The translations under genes were made by a program, and so were the position numbers. A stretch of 64,000 bases of DNA from Sclerotiophoma versabilis (taxonomy: Eukaryota; Ascomycota; Dothideomycetes; Pleosporales; Didymellaceae). Shown piece after piece: positions 41,255-52,307 of the stretch; within the stretch, counting starts at the first letter, position 1, and every line of letters begins with the position of its first letter. The stretch is from positions 744,001 through 808,000 of the forward strand of contig JAAROD010000093.1 in NCBI GenBank assembly GCA_012274445.1, read 5' to 3'. The notes beneath the pieces were generated by a model. It was not told the origin of the DNA. It worked only from the letters and a program-made list of their open reading frames with translations, and searched no databases.

Positions 41255-42706
41255 ATGACATCCATTGACGTGATGGCTTGGCCCGCGCGCTACGATGAGT
41301 GGCTATACCAGACCCATTCGAACTACAACGTAGGCAGCTTCAAGATCAGATGCCTAGGTGCAGCAGCTGACAGTATGGCAGGCCTACTTGCCCCTTCAAC
41401 TTGCAGGAACCGGCCCGTCAGCCTGTGAGTCCCTTACAGCCGCTCCGCAAGACGCAAGGGATCACCCAATGCTCAGAGAGAGTTCCTTCTATGAGTGCAG
41501 CCAGCCAGAAGGAGAGCAGGCAGGGGCTGCCGAGAGATGGTGTTCTTTCTTCGAGACACAGTCATGGTACGGTGGTGTCCTACCAACCACTATCGGCGTC
41601 GATGATCCGATCTACACACCTTCTGAGACTCGTCTGTCCGGAGAGTCTACCAGAACTCCCAGCTGGGGCACTTATCTGCCTCTTGGGGCTGCTGATCAGA
41701 CCGCTGCTTACATGGAGAACAAAGCTCCAGTGTTGCCTGTGACCACCGTGCAAGATACATACGAAACACTCGTGGCAGATAGGTCGTTGATGCGTTCGAC
41801 CGGCACAGACACACTGTCAGCCACAAGGTGAGATTGCAATCACTTGTACCGCATCCAACGCTGATTCTTGATAGAAGCGGCAGTGTTGAGACTATTCTAG
41901 CGCCGCCTTCACTCCAGCGGCTCCAAAACGAGACTTGCCATCCATCCGGCACGAACACGCACGTAGACACAGAAATGAATACAGGCATTCCAGGAGAAAG
42001 AACGGCCAGTGCTGGCCGGACTCACTTCCTCTACCAGCGAGCAGCAGACGAAGACGGATACTACCACTGTCCGGAAGAGGGTCAACCCGGATGCGACCAC
42101 AAGCTGACCAAGCGCAAGTGCGAATACGACAAGTACGTGGACGCACATATCAAGCCTTTCCGATGCAAGAAGAGGGCCTGCACCCACACCTCTTTTTCCT
42201 CCAGCGCTTGTCTGTTTCGCCACGAGCGGGAAGCTCATGGCATGCACGGTCACGGCTCACAGCCGCATTTCTGCGAGTTCGAAGACTGCGAGCGATCAGT
42301 TGCCGGCCATGGCTTTCGTCGCCGCTATAACATGCTCAAGCACATGGAGCGTGTGCACCAGTACAATGTCCCTGCGACTGATCACCCCTCCTCTACGTCT
42401 GCTCAGTCGTCTCCTGCGTGTGCACAAGCGCAACGCACGACCGCGACGCGCAAGCGCAAGGCCTCGACTGCAGGCATCGCCGGTCGGTGTCAAAAGATTG
42501 CAAAACCTTCCCGTGAACAGCAGCTTGGGCGATACCCCGAGCAGCTGGCGCATACATTTTGGATGGCGAAACAGCGCATCATCGACCTTCTGACTAAAGC
42601 CTGCAGCCCTGACAACATGCCGGAGGAACCACGGCTGGCCGAGCTGGTAGCTCAGCTCTACGCCGTCAAGACTGAGTCTCGCAGAACTGACAGTGAACCC
42701 ACCTAG
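41255..42706 (+). CDS. C2H2-type zinc-finger protein, probable transcription factor
   Basis: Probable DNA-binding protein. Exons 41255-41329, 41364 (or 41367)-41827 and 41875-42706 join in frame to about 456 residues. The first intron is short (34-37 nt). The zinc-finger block lies in the last third and contains YHCPEEGQPGCDHKLTKRK, then HIKPFRCKKRACTHTSFSSS, ACLFRHEREAHGMHGHG, PHFCEFEDCERSVAGHGF and RRRYNMLKHMERVHQ. This arrangement of two or three atypical fingers is common in filamentous ascomycetes. A basic KRK-rich segment and a Gln/Leu-rich C-terminus follow. The N-terminal half is Ser/Thr/Pro rich and unstructured. Confidence 0.75.
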
Positions 42707-43564
42707 TCCTCGTGGCGACGCAATGGAGACAGAAGAAAGACATGGAGCAGGCCTAGCACACTGCGCTATAGCGGTAGGGAACCCCATTTACGCATAGGTG
42801 CTCGATCATCAAAGAAACTCGTAAGCGACAAGCCAGAGCTGCGTCGCTACAAGACTGTAGAGCGAGCTTCATCACCATGGTAGATACGTTTCCCCGGTTC
42901 AGACGAGCGTGGAGAACAGTTGTCGATCTGAACGACCGGGGCTCAGAGATTGTTGTGGTGTGGATCACTACCCAGAATGGTTCCTTAGCTGCACGAGCAC
43001 AGCCTTAGCCTCTGCCTCTTCTTGTGCAGTTTGGCGTCGAACTCGATGTATAGTGGCCTCTTCATATATGCATCTTATAAACGGTGTTCTCATCAAAAGC
43101 TTCCCAGTGTTGCTGTAGGCTAGACGACCTGGTGGCTGTGCACTGCCATCTGACTAACCACGTCTCCTACCGACGGATGTACATAGTCCGATCGGGCAGA
43201 GCCAGCTGATTCAGGCAGACTCTCCCACCGCACATTCCACAAAAGCTGTACATCCTACCACCTGCCAAACACTAAGTTATCACACATTGCTATAATTCAA
43301 GTGATCGTGTCTATCGTGTGCTGCACTCGTCCACTTGTACATGCTGTGCGCGGAAGAACCCAACACAGGTGAGAGGTGACAGATAGTTGATAGCGTAGCT
43401 CAGACAAACCCCGTTCTTATAAGGCCCATCCTTGCACTTCCTGTGCTAGTCTAGATGCCGCCGAGCTATCTCTTTACCCTTTCGCGAGCTGCAATAGTTG
43501 CACAGCCGTCAATCTTCCCTCACGATTGTACACTGCAAGTACAGTGGACGGTAGAAGAAGGTGA
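42707..43564. other. Intergenic stretch, no gene seen
   Basis: Lies between two converging genes. No supported feature. Confidence 0.5.
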
Positions 43565-44294
43565 TCACGCCGCTTGCTGCGACGGGACATCTCCCTGCTT
43601 TGCGTCTTCCCGAGTCTGCACATCTTGTGGCAAGATGACGAAACTGTACGCAGCGTAGAGCGTGGCGAAAACCAGCACACAACTGCCCATCAGCACGCTC
43701 GTAGCTACAGCAGGCCCCGACCAATGTCCGCCTCGCGCAGAATACACGTTGATCACTGCCGCAATCAGACCCGCAACAGCGTTGAGGCAGCCAGGCCTGC
43801 GTCCGGTCAGCCTCCGTGCTCAGACTCACGAACAGTCAGGACTCACGAACAGTCAACAGCAACTGGACTTACAGGAACAGCCTGTCCATGAGCCAGAGGT
43901 GCTCGCGCTGGTGCTCGCGCTGGCGCTTGCGCCACAGCCAGACGATACCACTGATCCCCAGGACGAAGCACAAGATGGCAAGCACAAGCAGCGGGACGCT
44001 TTGTATCGCGCGTTGCACCAGCCTGCCCGAGCTGCTGCTGCCAAGCGCAGACGAGCGTAGCAAAGAAGGAAACGTAGCCGGGAACACAACGAAGCCAGCC
44101 AGAAGGATCCAGAGGAAAGAGACCGCAAGCAGGTTGAACTTTGCAGGGACTCTGTACGATTGGATGATCAGACCATTGTATCTGGCGTCGGCGGACGGCA
44201 GTTCCTGCGCCAGAGCGGGTTCGCGCTCAGCAGGCCCTTCAGTCGTGGAAGAACGAGCCGGTGATGGGACATTTTCCTTCGAGTGCTCAGACAT
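43565..44294 (-). CDS. Four-helix integral membrane protein of a fungal conserved family
   Basis: Function unknown. Two exons (44294-43873 and 43796-43565) join in frame to 217 residues. The N-terminal 75 residues are hydrophilic and Ser/Glu-rich. Membrane spans: FNLLAVSFLWILLAGFVVF, QSVPLLVLAILCFVLGISGI, LPGCLNAVAGLIAAVINVY and SVLMGSCVLVFATLYAAYSF. A basic stretch RKRQREHQRE lies between spans 2 and 3. The layout recalls conserved uncharacterised fungal membrane proteins. The 76-nt intron contains a tandem duplication of about 16 bases (ACTCACGAACAGTCA on the plus strand). Confidence 0.7.
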
Positions 44295-46363
44295 CGTGCT
44301 TGATGCGAGGACATCGACTGCTCTGATGCATCTGATGCGTTCGATCAATCTACATGCATGGGGTCCGTTTCGTGATCGTTTACCCAACCAGGAGGGTGGT
44401 ACCTGTTGCGGCTCCTCTCGGCAAGTCCCGCCAGGCTGTCTTTTTCGATACCACAGCGGTCAGAAACTGTCCCCTTGCCACCGTATCGCTTGCTGCTGCT
44501 CTCTAGCGTTGGCCGTGGAGGGAGTGTGCCATAGCGAGGCCCATCGCGCCTGGCTAGCGTCTTGCTGTGCACTTCGCACAGAACGATGCGCCACCTTTGC
44601 GCCCCCAGTGCTACGCTGCCTTGGGCGTAGATATATCGTCTGCAAAGCAGTGAATTGTAAATGTAGAGTCGCCTTTAGCAACGGGCTCAGTATGGGACAG
44701 GAGCATCTTCGATTGCCCCCTGTCACCGCGCCCAAGCTGGCCATCTTGACACGGCAGCCGTCGAGTTTGACACAGATACTGGCACCAAGATGTCTGAATA
44801 TCGGAGAAGATTGCAGACGTGAGCTATGTTCCGCAGAGTCGCTGGGAAGCGTGGAGCTGCAAGTGCCGATGTTTGTTGTTGATGCGGTTGTCGGTCATGA
44901 CCAGTCGCAAGTACCTGCAGTGAGTCATCACCACAGCCGCAACAAAAGCACGCCACAAAGCCCACAAAGCTTGATGGGAGCTTGCATGTCGTAGGAAGGG
45001 ACCCGAGCAGGTTGTCGGGCGAAGCGCGTGTCGCTAGCATCAACTCCAGCAGTGCATGCCTCCATGCCTCCATGCCTGTCTCCATGCCTGTCTCTATGCT
45101 TGCCTCTGTGCTTGCCTCTATGCTTGCTGAGCTTGGCGCACTTTGGTGGGAGGTAAATCACGACTTGGGCAGATAGCTTCCTTGCATCTGAGGACAGAGA
45201 AAAGATGGAGGTGGAACGGAAGCCTGAGGAAGATGTCGACTGACCTCATCACAGCCAGTGACGCTCGACGTGCCCTATACTGCTACCGTCCAACACGGCA
45301 TGCACGAAGAGGTCGACTGAGTTTTTGGTTAGCACTGAACATGCAAGATGTTGCCCTGGGATCTGTAAATGTATGACGAATGAGATGACCCTGAGGCGAA
45401 TTGAACTCTGACCCAAGCAGCCAAGCCTCGAGAAGTGCCCAATGCGACGAGGCTGCAACGGACCAAACGCAGTCCGCTCCACAACGTTCCTGCCGTGCTT
45501 GGTGGGTGGGGGCGGGCGCTAGGCCCCGGTACCAAGCCATCTCCCCGCCGTCAATCCGCCGTCAATCCGCCGTCAATCCACCACTACGCCTGTCATCAAC
45601 TCACGACCACCACCGACCCCCCAACCAACGTCGTACCTCACTGCCAAGTCGCGCTCCGTGCTGGCTCCCGCGCTGCACACTCCCACACTGTACCGACCGC
45701 CTCATCACCACGACCATGCTGCGGATTCTCAATCAAGAGCACGCCTCCTACACCACACCTGACGTTCCGAAAGTTACCTCGAGCGCACAGCTCACCTGTG
45801 AACACGGTCGAAAATGCTTCGTACAGCTGCTGTGCTAGCCGCTGAGGCATGCACCAGGCAGCAACAGAACGGCACCACCGCAAGTCGCCTTGCGCAATGG
45901 ATAGGACAAAGGCCCTGGAGGCAGGACTGCGGCTTGTTGGCGATCGGTCCACGCATCAACTAGACTCCCCAATAGCGAGAGCAACTCTACGTCGGCCAAG
46001 GCTGATGCCTCACGCGTGGTCTAGCTTCAGCCTCAACCGTGCAACTTGAAAGGGAGGGGAGATTGACGAAGCATAAATCACGTCGCGCATGGATGGGATG
46101 CAAGCACGGGAAAGGTAGACGAGGCTTAGTTACAGCGGGATGGTGAAGAGACGCAAAGGGAGCATTTTCGTTGAGGCAGGCGCCAGCAGGTACAGGAAGC
46201 TTTGCAGAGGGGCAAGTGTCTCTTCGTGTTGGTCTTCTACATAGCTAACGCACGCTGGCTAGTCTCCCTCGAGCTGCAGCTAACACCATACAGCCAACCC
46301 AAAGCGATCACCATGCTGTATTCCTGGGTCACATCACACACAGAGTTCCAGTGTGCGGCCGCA
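44295..46363. other. Intergenic stretch with short tandem repeats, no gene seen
   Basis: About 2 kb. Open frames exist on both strands but none reads like a protein. It contains a tract of CCTGTCTCCATG-like 12-mers at 45054-45125 and three CCGTCAATCCG units near 45548-45580. Confidence 0.5.
45054..45125 (+). repeat. Imperfect 12-bp tandem repeats
   Basis: About six units related to CCTGTCTCCATG, drifting towards CTTGCCTCTATG at the right. Confidence 0.8.
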
Positions 46364-46777
46364 CTAGAGTCGTCTGTACGACACGGGTTTGGTTCTTCGA
46401 TCCACAGGAGGCGGTTGCTCTTCCTGTATCGGGGACAGCGGACGACGATTCTGGCGTGGAGAGAACACGACATCTTGCCCGTCGCCAGCAAGCTCTATCG
46501 GCATGGCAGAGGAGGTGGGCAATGCGTTGGCGGTGTGCGGAGATCTGGCGTCATGCGCATGTTGGCTGCGAGTCGCGTCGCAATGATTGTACATCTCCAC
46601 GACGACCCTGTGGGGAGTGTTGGCCTTGCGGTTGACCTGCTCGACGCATCTTGAGCAGACCAGAGGTTGGGGCTCCTTGCTCTTGCGATAGTGCCTTGAC
46701 CGACGCGCACCGCACAGAACGCAGACAGTGAAGTTGAGTCGGCCTTCGAAAGAGTATGTGGGAGGAGTGAAAGGCAT
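46364..46777 (-). CDS. Small protein with a CX2CX18CX2C motif
   Basis: Not firmly recognised. From the ATG at 46777 the product has 137 residues. A four-cysteine motif sits near the N-terminus: CVLCGARRSRHY, then KSKEPQPLVCSRC. The 18-residue loop matches GATA-type finger spacing, but the TPLWR core of true GATA fingers is absent. The loop is very basic, which would suit nucleic-acid binding. The remainder is Pro/Arg-rich and probably disordered (NRRPLSPIQEEQPPP). Single exon, weakly supported. Confidence 0.45.
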   Translation of the reverse strand: MPFTPPTYSFEGRLNFTVCVLCGARRSRHYRKSKEPQPLVCSRCVEQVNRKANTPHRVVVEMYNHCDATRSQHAHDARSPHTANALPTSSAMPIELAGDGQDVVFSPRQNRRPLSPIQEEQPPPVDRRTKPVSYRRL

Positions 46778-47151
46778 AGTTTTGGTTGGGGAACAGCGCT
46801 CCGAGCTAGTCGCGACATGGGAGAGCAACAACAGGTATCGCAAGCACCACGGCAGCACTGTACCACACAACGGGATGACTTGTGTTGGCAAGAGATATAG
46901 AGAGTAGCGGCATAGGCAATGCGAGGTCGAAAGCGGTCTCAGAGTGGCGGGAGCCGTTTCTGGCAGCCGTTTGCCAGGATGCTGTTGGGGTGCCTCTCTT
47001 GGGCACAGGTGCAATACAGGTGCAATACAGGTGCAACGAACATGACCAGGCCCTGTTCCGACCTGCTGTAGCTTGCTTTGGCGTGCTACACTGTGAGTGC
47101 GTGGTATAAAACAGTGTGATCTGGACTGTACGCCGTGCAAGCCCGCGAAGC

Positions 47152-50100
47152 ATGATGCGCTGCCACCACACGCACTGGCTGAGCCTGTGCAGACAAGACG
47201 GCGAAACGGCTCTCTTGGAGTCGGACAGGCTCCGTTCGCTTACAGCTGAGTTGCGGTGTCCAGAGAGTCAACGCCCGAGCTTGTTCGTGCTGGTGGGCAA
47301 CAAAGACAAGTCGGCGACATTGAAAGCGGCATTCGGCGTAAAGAGGGCGCCCAACGCCCTGCTTCCACTCGGCAGTAGGATAGGTGGAGTGCACCTGCAC
47401 ATCGATCCGCTGAGCGTGTCCAGCGACAGGCCCATACTGCTGGCAGAGCACAACGTATCCGAACAGGTATCTGACGCGAAGCATGCAGCAAGCCCCAAGT
47501 GCCATGAGATCACACGGAGAGTGCTTGGTCGAGCAGAGAGTGAGATCAGCGATGTGTATCCCCACCTGCTGTCCCCCTTTGCAGACGTCTTCTGCCTGTT
47601 TGTCGCAGACTTTGGCGGCCTCGGGCCAGTCGCGCGCTTTCTCGCTCGATGGCTCGACCAGGAGCGGCTCCCTACCAGCCCGAAGAGCGCGCTGCCACGC
47701 ATCGTCATTGTCGCTGACGAGCCTCCCACGCCAGCAAAGGGGGAAGGAGAGGCGCGGAAAGCGGTGTTGCTGGCGATCCGAGAGGAGACGAGCAAGGACC
47801 TGCTCGAGCATGTTGCGGCGGTCGACGTAATCGGTCTTCTGCCCAAAAACCTGGTGTCGACTGCGACCCGCTACAGACGCGTAAGAGACGGCTTACTGAG
47901 GAGCTCAGACCAGGCACGGGAGAGCAGAGCATACGGAGCAATGCTGTTCTCCGCTACCCACTTTGCAGCCCTCTTTCGAGCTGCCAGCGCGCACTTGGCG
48001 GATTCGGTGGATGAGCCGTTCGACTTCATCAAGGCGTCGAGGATGCACAACCCCGTGGCGCCGCAGCTGGACGAGCACCTGTGCAACTTCCTCACGCAGA
48101 TCACGTCATCCAGCCAGCTGATTGACTTTGCAGCTCCGATGGTAGCGTCTGCCCTCTTCCTCGACAGCTACCCTCCTGGCGCACACGGTAAGTGATTGTG
48201 GTGTTGGAGCGCATGTAGCCGCCACTGACAGCACCACAGCTTTCGATCCGCGGCTCGTTTTCAGAGCGCTTTACAAGAACACCTTCCAAGAGGGGAGTCT
48301 GGCCCGGGTCATAGTGTTCGATCAGACCGATGACTTCTTGCTGAGGAGCGGGCTTATCGAACTGGTCGAGCAGAACTTCGTGCGCTACTTCCACGACTAC
48401 GCATCCGGTGCCAAGTCGGCAGTAGACATCCACAGCGATAATCTCGCTCGCTTCCAGGACAGGTGGAGCGGGATCAGAAGCACCAACACGTGCCTGTGCT
48501 GTCTGCGGAGAAGGCCACAGTACAGGGTGCCGTGCGGGCACTGTGTGAGCGAGAACTGCGTGGTCGTCTTCGGGAGCCGGTGCAGGGACGACCCTTGGGT
48601 CTTCAAGTTTGGCGAATGCTTCCTCTGCAAGCAGAAGACGCCGAGCGTTGTAGACGTAAGGGTGCGGCCACCGACGGCGGGTGTGGGCGTGCTGTGCATT
48701 GATGGCGGAGGCACGCGCGGGATCATACCGCTGGCGGTGATGAAGCTGCTGCAGGACAGGCTTGGGCCGATACCGCTTCAGAGATGCATCACAGTGAGCC
48801 TCGGGGTCAGCGTTGGTCAGTAGCGTTGCGGATGCGGAGTGGAGGAGAAGCGTACGCTGACTCTGCACAGGCGTGATCATTGCCATTGAGCACTTCATCC
48901 TGGGGCGGCCTCTGCTAGAGTCCATGAAGACGTTTGCCGAGATGGCGAGTCGCGTTTTCAAGAAGCGGGTGTCTTCATCGATCCCGCTCCTTTCCCGCAC
49001 AGCTAACCTTGTAGCCTCGTACTTTACTGACGGCATGTACTCGGCGAGCAATGTCGATGCCGCGCTGAGAGAGTGGGCCAAGAACAGGGGCATTCTCGAC
49101 TGCTCGCATGCGACGTCGACAGGGACGATGGTTGGCCTCCCTGTGGCTACGGTCAGCGACCATCCGTCCTGTCGACTGTTCACCAACTACAACGGAGCCG
49201 GCGAGCGAGACTGCGAGCAAGGTGAGTCAACCGCTGGGTTGCTGGCAGGCAGGGAGACTGGCTGAAGCTCTAGCAGAGAAAGCTATCGTGAGACCCAAAG
49301 ACGGGCTTGGAAACGTGCCGCTTTGGGAGATGTGAGTCCTGCCGAATCGCGGCTCGGTGCTGTAGCTAGTGACTGACGGCAGAGCAGTGCACGCTCCGCT
49401 ACCGCTGCACCTGGGTATGTCGAGCTCCTTCTGTTCCTGGTTCTGTGTTCGTTTCTGTTTCCGTTTCCATTGCCGTTTCTGTTTCTTTCTGTGGTTTGTG
49501 ACGCTAACATGACATGCAGCTTCTTCCCACCGAAGCACATAGACAAAATCGGCACCTTCCAGGACCCCGGCGCGCTGGAGAACGACCCGGTGTTCTGGGC
49601 GCTCTCGGAGGTGTCGGCGTTGTTTCCGCTTGCTCAGACGCCAGACTTTGTCATCTCCCTAGGCACGGGCGAGCCGGAGCAGCACAACTACGAGGCCAGC
49701 ACCGCGGACCGCCGCAGCGTCTGGGCGAACGGGATGGTGCGACGCCTGTTCGCGCTCATGTCGGAGCGAACGCGCGAGAAGCCGATACGGCGGGCGTGCA
49801 AGACGATCGGCCGCATGGCCAACATCTACCACAAGATCCACCGCCTCAACGTCGACTTCCAGAGCAGCGAGCCGAGGCTGGACGACGTAGCGCGCATCCC
49901 CGAGCTGATATCGCAGGTGGAGATGGACCGGTCGCTGTCCGCGAAGATCGACAAGGCTGCGCACTGCTTGGTGGCTGCGCTCTTCTACTTTGAGCTGAGC
50001 GGCCCCCCGGAGAGGCGAGACAGTCAGTACGTCGCGAGTGGGCATGTGTTCTGCGCGATCCGGCGTGGCGAGCCAGCGTTTGGAGCTTTGTCCAAGATGC

Positions 50101-50522
50101 TGGCTGGCTCGCTCCGGTTCTTCGTGAACGACTGGCCGTGTGCAGCGCAGAGCCAGACCTCTTCCTTCTTCGACAAGGACGGAAACTTTAAGATGCCGGT
50201 CGAAGTGGAGACTCCAGACACATTCACTCTGAAGGTAAAGCTAGGGGCAAGCAGTGCTTACAACATCAGCGGGTCGCCTTTGTCGGTGCAGAGGCTTGTC
50301 GATGCGCAGGGACTGGACGCTCCCTTTGGCACAGCAGACCACGGCAAGCGGAAGAGGCCGCGGCCATGTGCTGGGCCTGCGCAGCCCAGTAAGCGGCAGC
50401 GACGCCGCGTCTGTGACCGAGGCAAGGCATCCTCTCGTGCATTCGCAAGCCTGGCGAGGAGAAGCCTTGTCGCTAGAGGTGTGCAAGGTGCGCGCTGCGT
50501 GCTTAGCGTCGGGCTCTCATAG
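47152..50522 (+). CDS. Patatin-like phospholipase with RING-like Cys/His domain
   Basis: Likely phospholipase A2-type acyl hydrolase. Proposed exons: 47152-48187, 48240-48815, 48871-49221, 49253-49331, 49385-49414 and 49520-50522, all in phase. An uncharacterised N-terminal region of about 450 residues begins with LFVLVGNKDKSATLKAAF. Next comes a treble-clef-like cluster (NTCLCCLRRRP, VPCGHCVSENC, CFLCKQ). The patatin domain follows: oxyanion loop LCIDGGGTRGI, nucleophile elbow GVSVG, a 30-nt micro-exon giving SARSATAAP, FFPPKHIDKIGTFQ and the DPG version of the usual DGG/DGA aspartate motif, then FVISLGTG. The C-terminus is basic (KRKRPRP, KRQRRR). The 31-nt intron at 49222-49252 is unusually short and needs RNA support. 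Confidence 0.75.
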
Positions 50523-51155
50523 TTCTATCGTTTATGGGCAGCTTCATTTGATTACATTCGCAAGTAATGCAGCTGGCAAGGTTGAGTCCTCTCCGATTCA
50601 GTTGTTGTCGTCACCACATAAACTAAGCACTGACGCTTTGCATGGTTGCATTATGTTTTACACCATACTAGCATGCTCACAGCCTAACACCGCAGCATCT
50701 TGTCACACGTGAAGATTTGTGCATCCTGACAAGCCGCGGTCTTGACACATTGGGCGTACTGTAGAGCAATGAGCAGGCGAGACTCCACTGCATGGCCTGC
50801 CGCTGGCCTCCTACGCTAGCCAACCTGCCCTAGAGGTTCTGTATAGTAAACTGATTGCGCGCCTTGTTTGTCGCAAGCCATTGCTTTACGTGTGGTGTCT
50901 TTGAATAGCATGTGGCCAACGTCTTACTGTGAGCTGTAGATCAGTCTGTGATGTGCCTATTCTGGACACCTTGTCTAAACTTAGCCGTTTTTATTTTGGT
51001 ACACTCGCACAACGCCCGAAAGAGGAGCTGACAGTGGGTGAGCAGAGCTGCAAGAAGCCTCCTCCTGTGCTTGATATGCGGCCCGTTTCTCCACATGCCG
51101 CTCGAGCAGATCTAGAGCAAATCAAGAGCAAATTACGAGCAGACCACAAGCAGCC
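50523..51155. other. Intergenic stretch, no gene seen
   Basis: Presumed 3' end of the patatin gene and promoter of the small MADS-like gene. Confidence 0.5.
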
Positions 51156-51691
51156 ATGGTCCAGCGTTCGACCAGGAGCCGGAACAGGCAGTTGCGGAAA
51201 CGGCTGTCTGCCATAGAGAACAAACTGCACCAGTACGGCGAGCTCGGGGCGGAGGTGGCGCTGGTGATCCGCTTTCCAGGCAAGGACTCCGGCTACTCCT
51301 ACGTGACCTCGGGTGACTTTCTGGAGCGCATCCACGATGTTGTATGTTAGGAGAAGTCTGTTGCGCCTGTTTCTTTGCGCTGACAGCCTATCTCTAGCGG
51401 TCGCACGTTAAGACCACGAACAGATCGGCGGAAGATGTAAGGGCCCGCAGTTCAGCGAAGGCCGTCGAGCCTACCAGAGCAGCGGCGAAGATGACGCCGG
51501 GCCTCGACGCAGACGCAGCAGACGCAGCAGACGCAGCAGACGCAGCAGACGCAGCAGACGCAGCAGACGCAGCAGACGCAGCAGGCACGCCACAAAGAGA
51601 CGACGGGACGCAGTCGGCTCGCAGAGACCGCTTCTTTCCAGAACCGCCCCTCTTTGACCTTGTGTTGTGTCGGACGCAATGGGAGAACTGA
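51156..51691 (+). CDS. Small MADS-like protein with an Ala-Ala-Asp repeat
   Basis: Exons 51156-51341 and 51398-51691 join in frame to 159 residues. The N-terminal 62 residues resemble a divergent SRF/MADS fold: a basic helix (RSRNRQLRKRLSAIENKL), then a GELGAEVALVIRF strand and SGYSYVTSGDF. This is the pattern of short fungal MADS-like proteins, in which the usual RQVTF part is degenerate. After a basic linker comes an (Ala-Ala-Asp)n run encoded by a nine-base tandem repeat, then a basic FFPEPP segment and the end TQWEN. The MADS relation is an inference from local similarity. Confidence 0.55.
51505..51583 (+). repeat. Nine-base GACGCAGCA tandem repeat inside a coding exon
   Basis: About eight near-perfect units; each adds Asp-Ala-Ala without changing frame, so the length can vary between strains. 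Confidence 0.9.
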
Positions 51692-52165
51692 ACTAGGCTG
51701 AACTGGACTTGACCAGGTTATATTGAACTGAGCTGAACTGAACGGAACTAAACTAAACTGAATACCAAACAACGAGTTTTGCGGGGTTCTGCCTGAGCGC
51801 TGCCACGACAAGACAGTGTGCAGCAGCAGCTGCGGCCGTCACTCCTGCAAGTGTACAGGTCACAGACAAATATCAGATCGGTAACAGACACAGTGCTCGC
51901 CTGCTGTGCATGAACTAGCCAGGTAGAGTAGACTTATACATAAACATCTACATCTATATCGACATCGACATCAACATGAATAGAAGAAGGTTCACCGTAG
52001 GCACACCAACATAACATAGGCAGTCGTAAGATGCAAATCAGATAGAGTACCTCCAGCTGCTCGGTAAGATGTAATCTAAGCCATCAAGAAGGGCCTGCTC
52101 GTGCATCATGTCCCACTGTCGCCGAGGCAGATCTTCCAGCGACTTTGTGTCCCAGCCTGCACTTG
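51692..52165. other. Intergenic with degenerate GAACTGAACT repeats
   Basis: From about 51687 to 51765 the sequence is built from degenerate GAACTGAACT words, and around 51940-51980 from CATCTA/CATCGA words. No gene seen. Confidence 0.5.
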
Positions 52166-52265
52166 TCAGCCACGTTCCAGTCTGCGAAGAGTCAAAGACT
52201 GACTCTGATGCTGAGCCACTCCAGCTTCTGAGTCGATGTCTTGGACCACCATACCGCTACCGCTT

Positions 52266-52307
<42 letters not shown>

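Noticed and set aside
41847..42706. Separate single-exon C2H2 gene starting near 41828
   Set aside because: A clean intron (41828-41874) joins it in frame to the upstream exon, so one longer gene is more likely.
43816..44994. 392-residue plus-strand open frame
   Set aside because: Largely antisense to the membrane-protein gene; no recognisable domain.
45390..45480. T-loop-like GTTCAATTC on the minus strand
   Set aside because: The flanking bases do not form a five-pair T stem and no cloverleaf could be drawn.
45885..45970. tRNA-like A-box (GCGCAATGGATAGG)
   Set aside because: No B-box or T-arm at the right distance and no acceptor stem pairing.
48101..49186. 361-residue minus-strand open frame
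   Set aside because: Lies antisense to the RING-like and patatin exons, which have clear motifs.
51505..51583. CRISPR-like array from regular repeats
   Set aside because: Units are nine bases in direct tandem with no spacers, in a eukaryotic coding exon.
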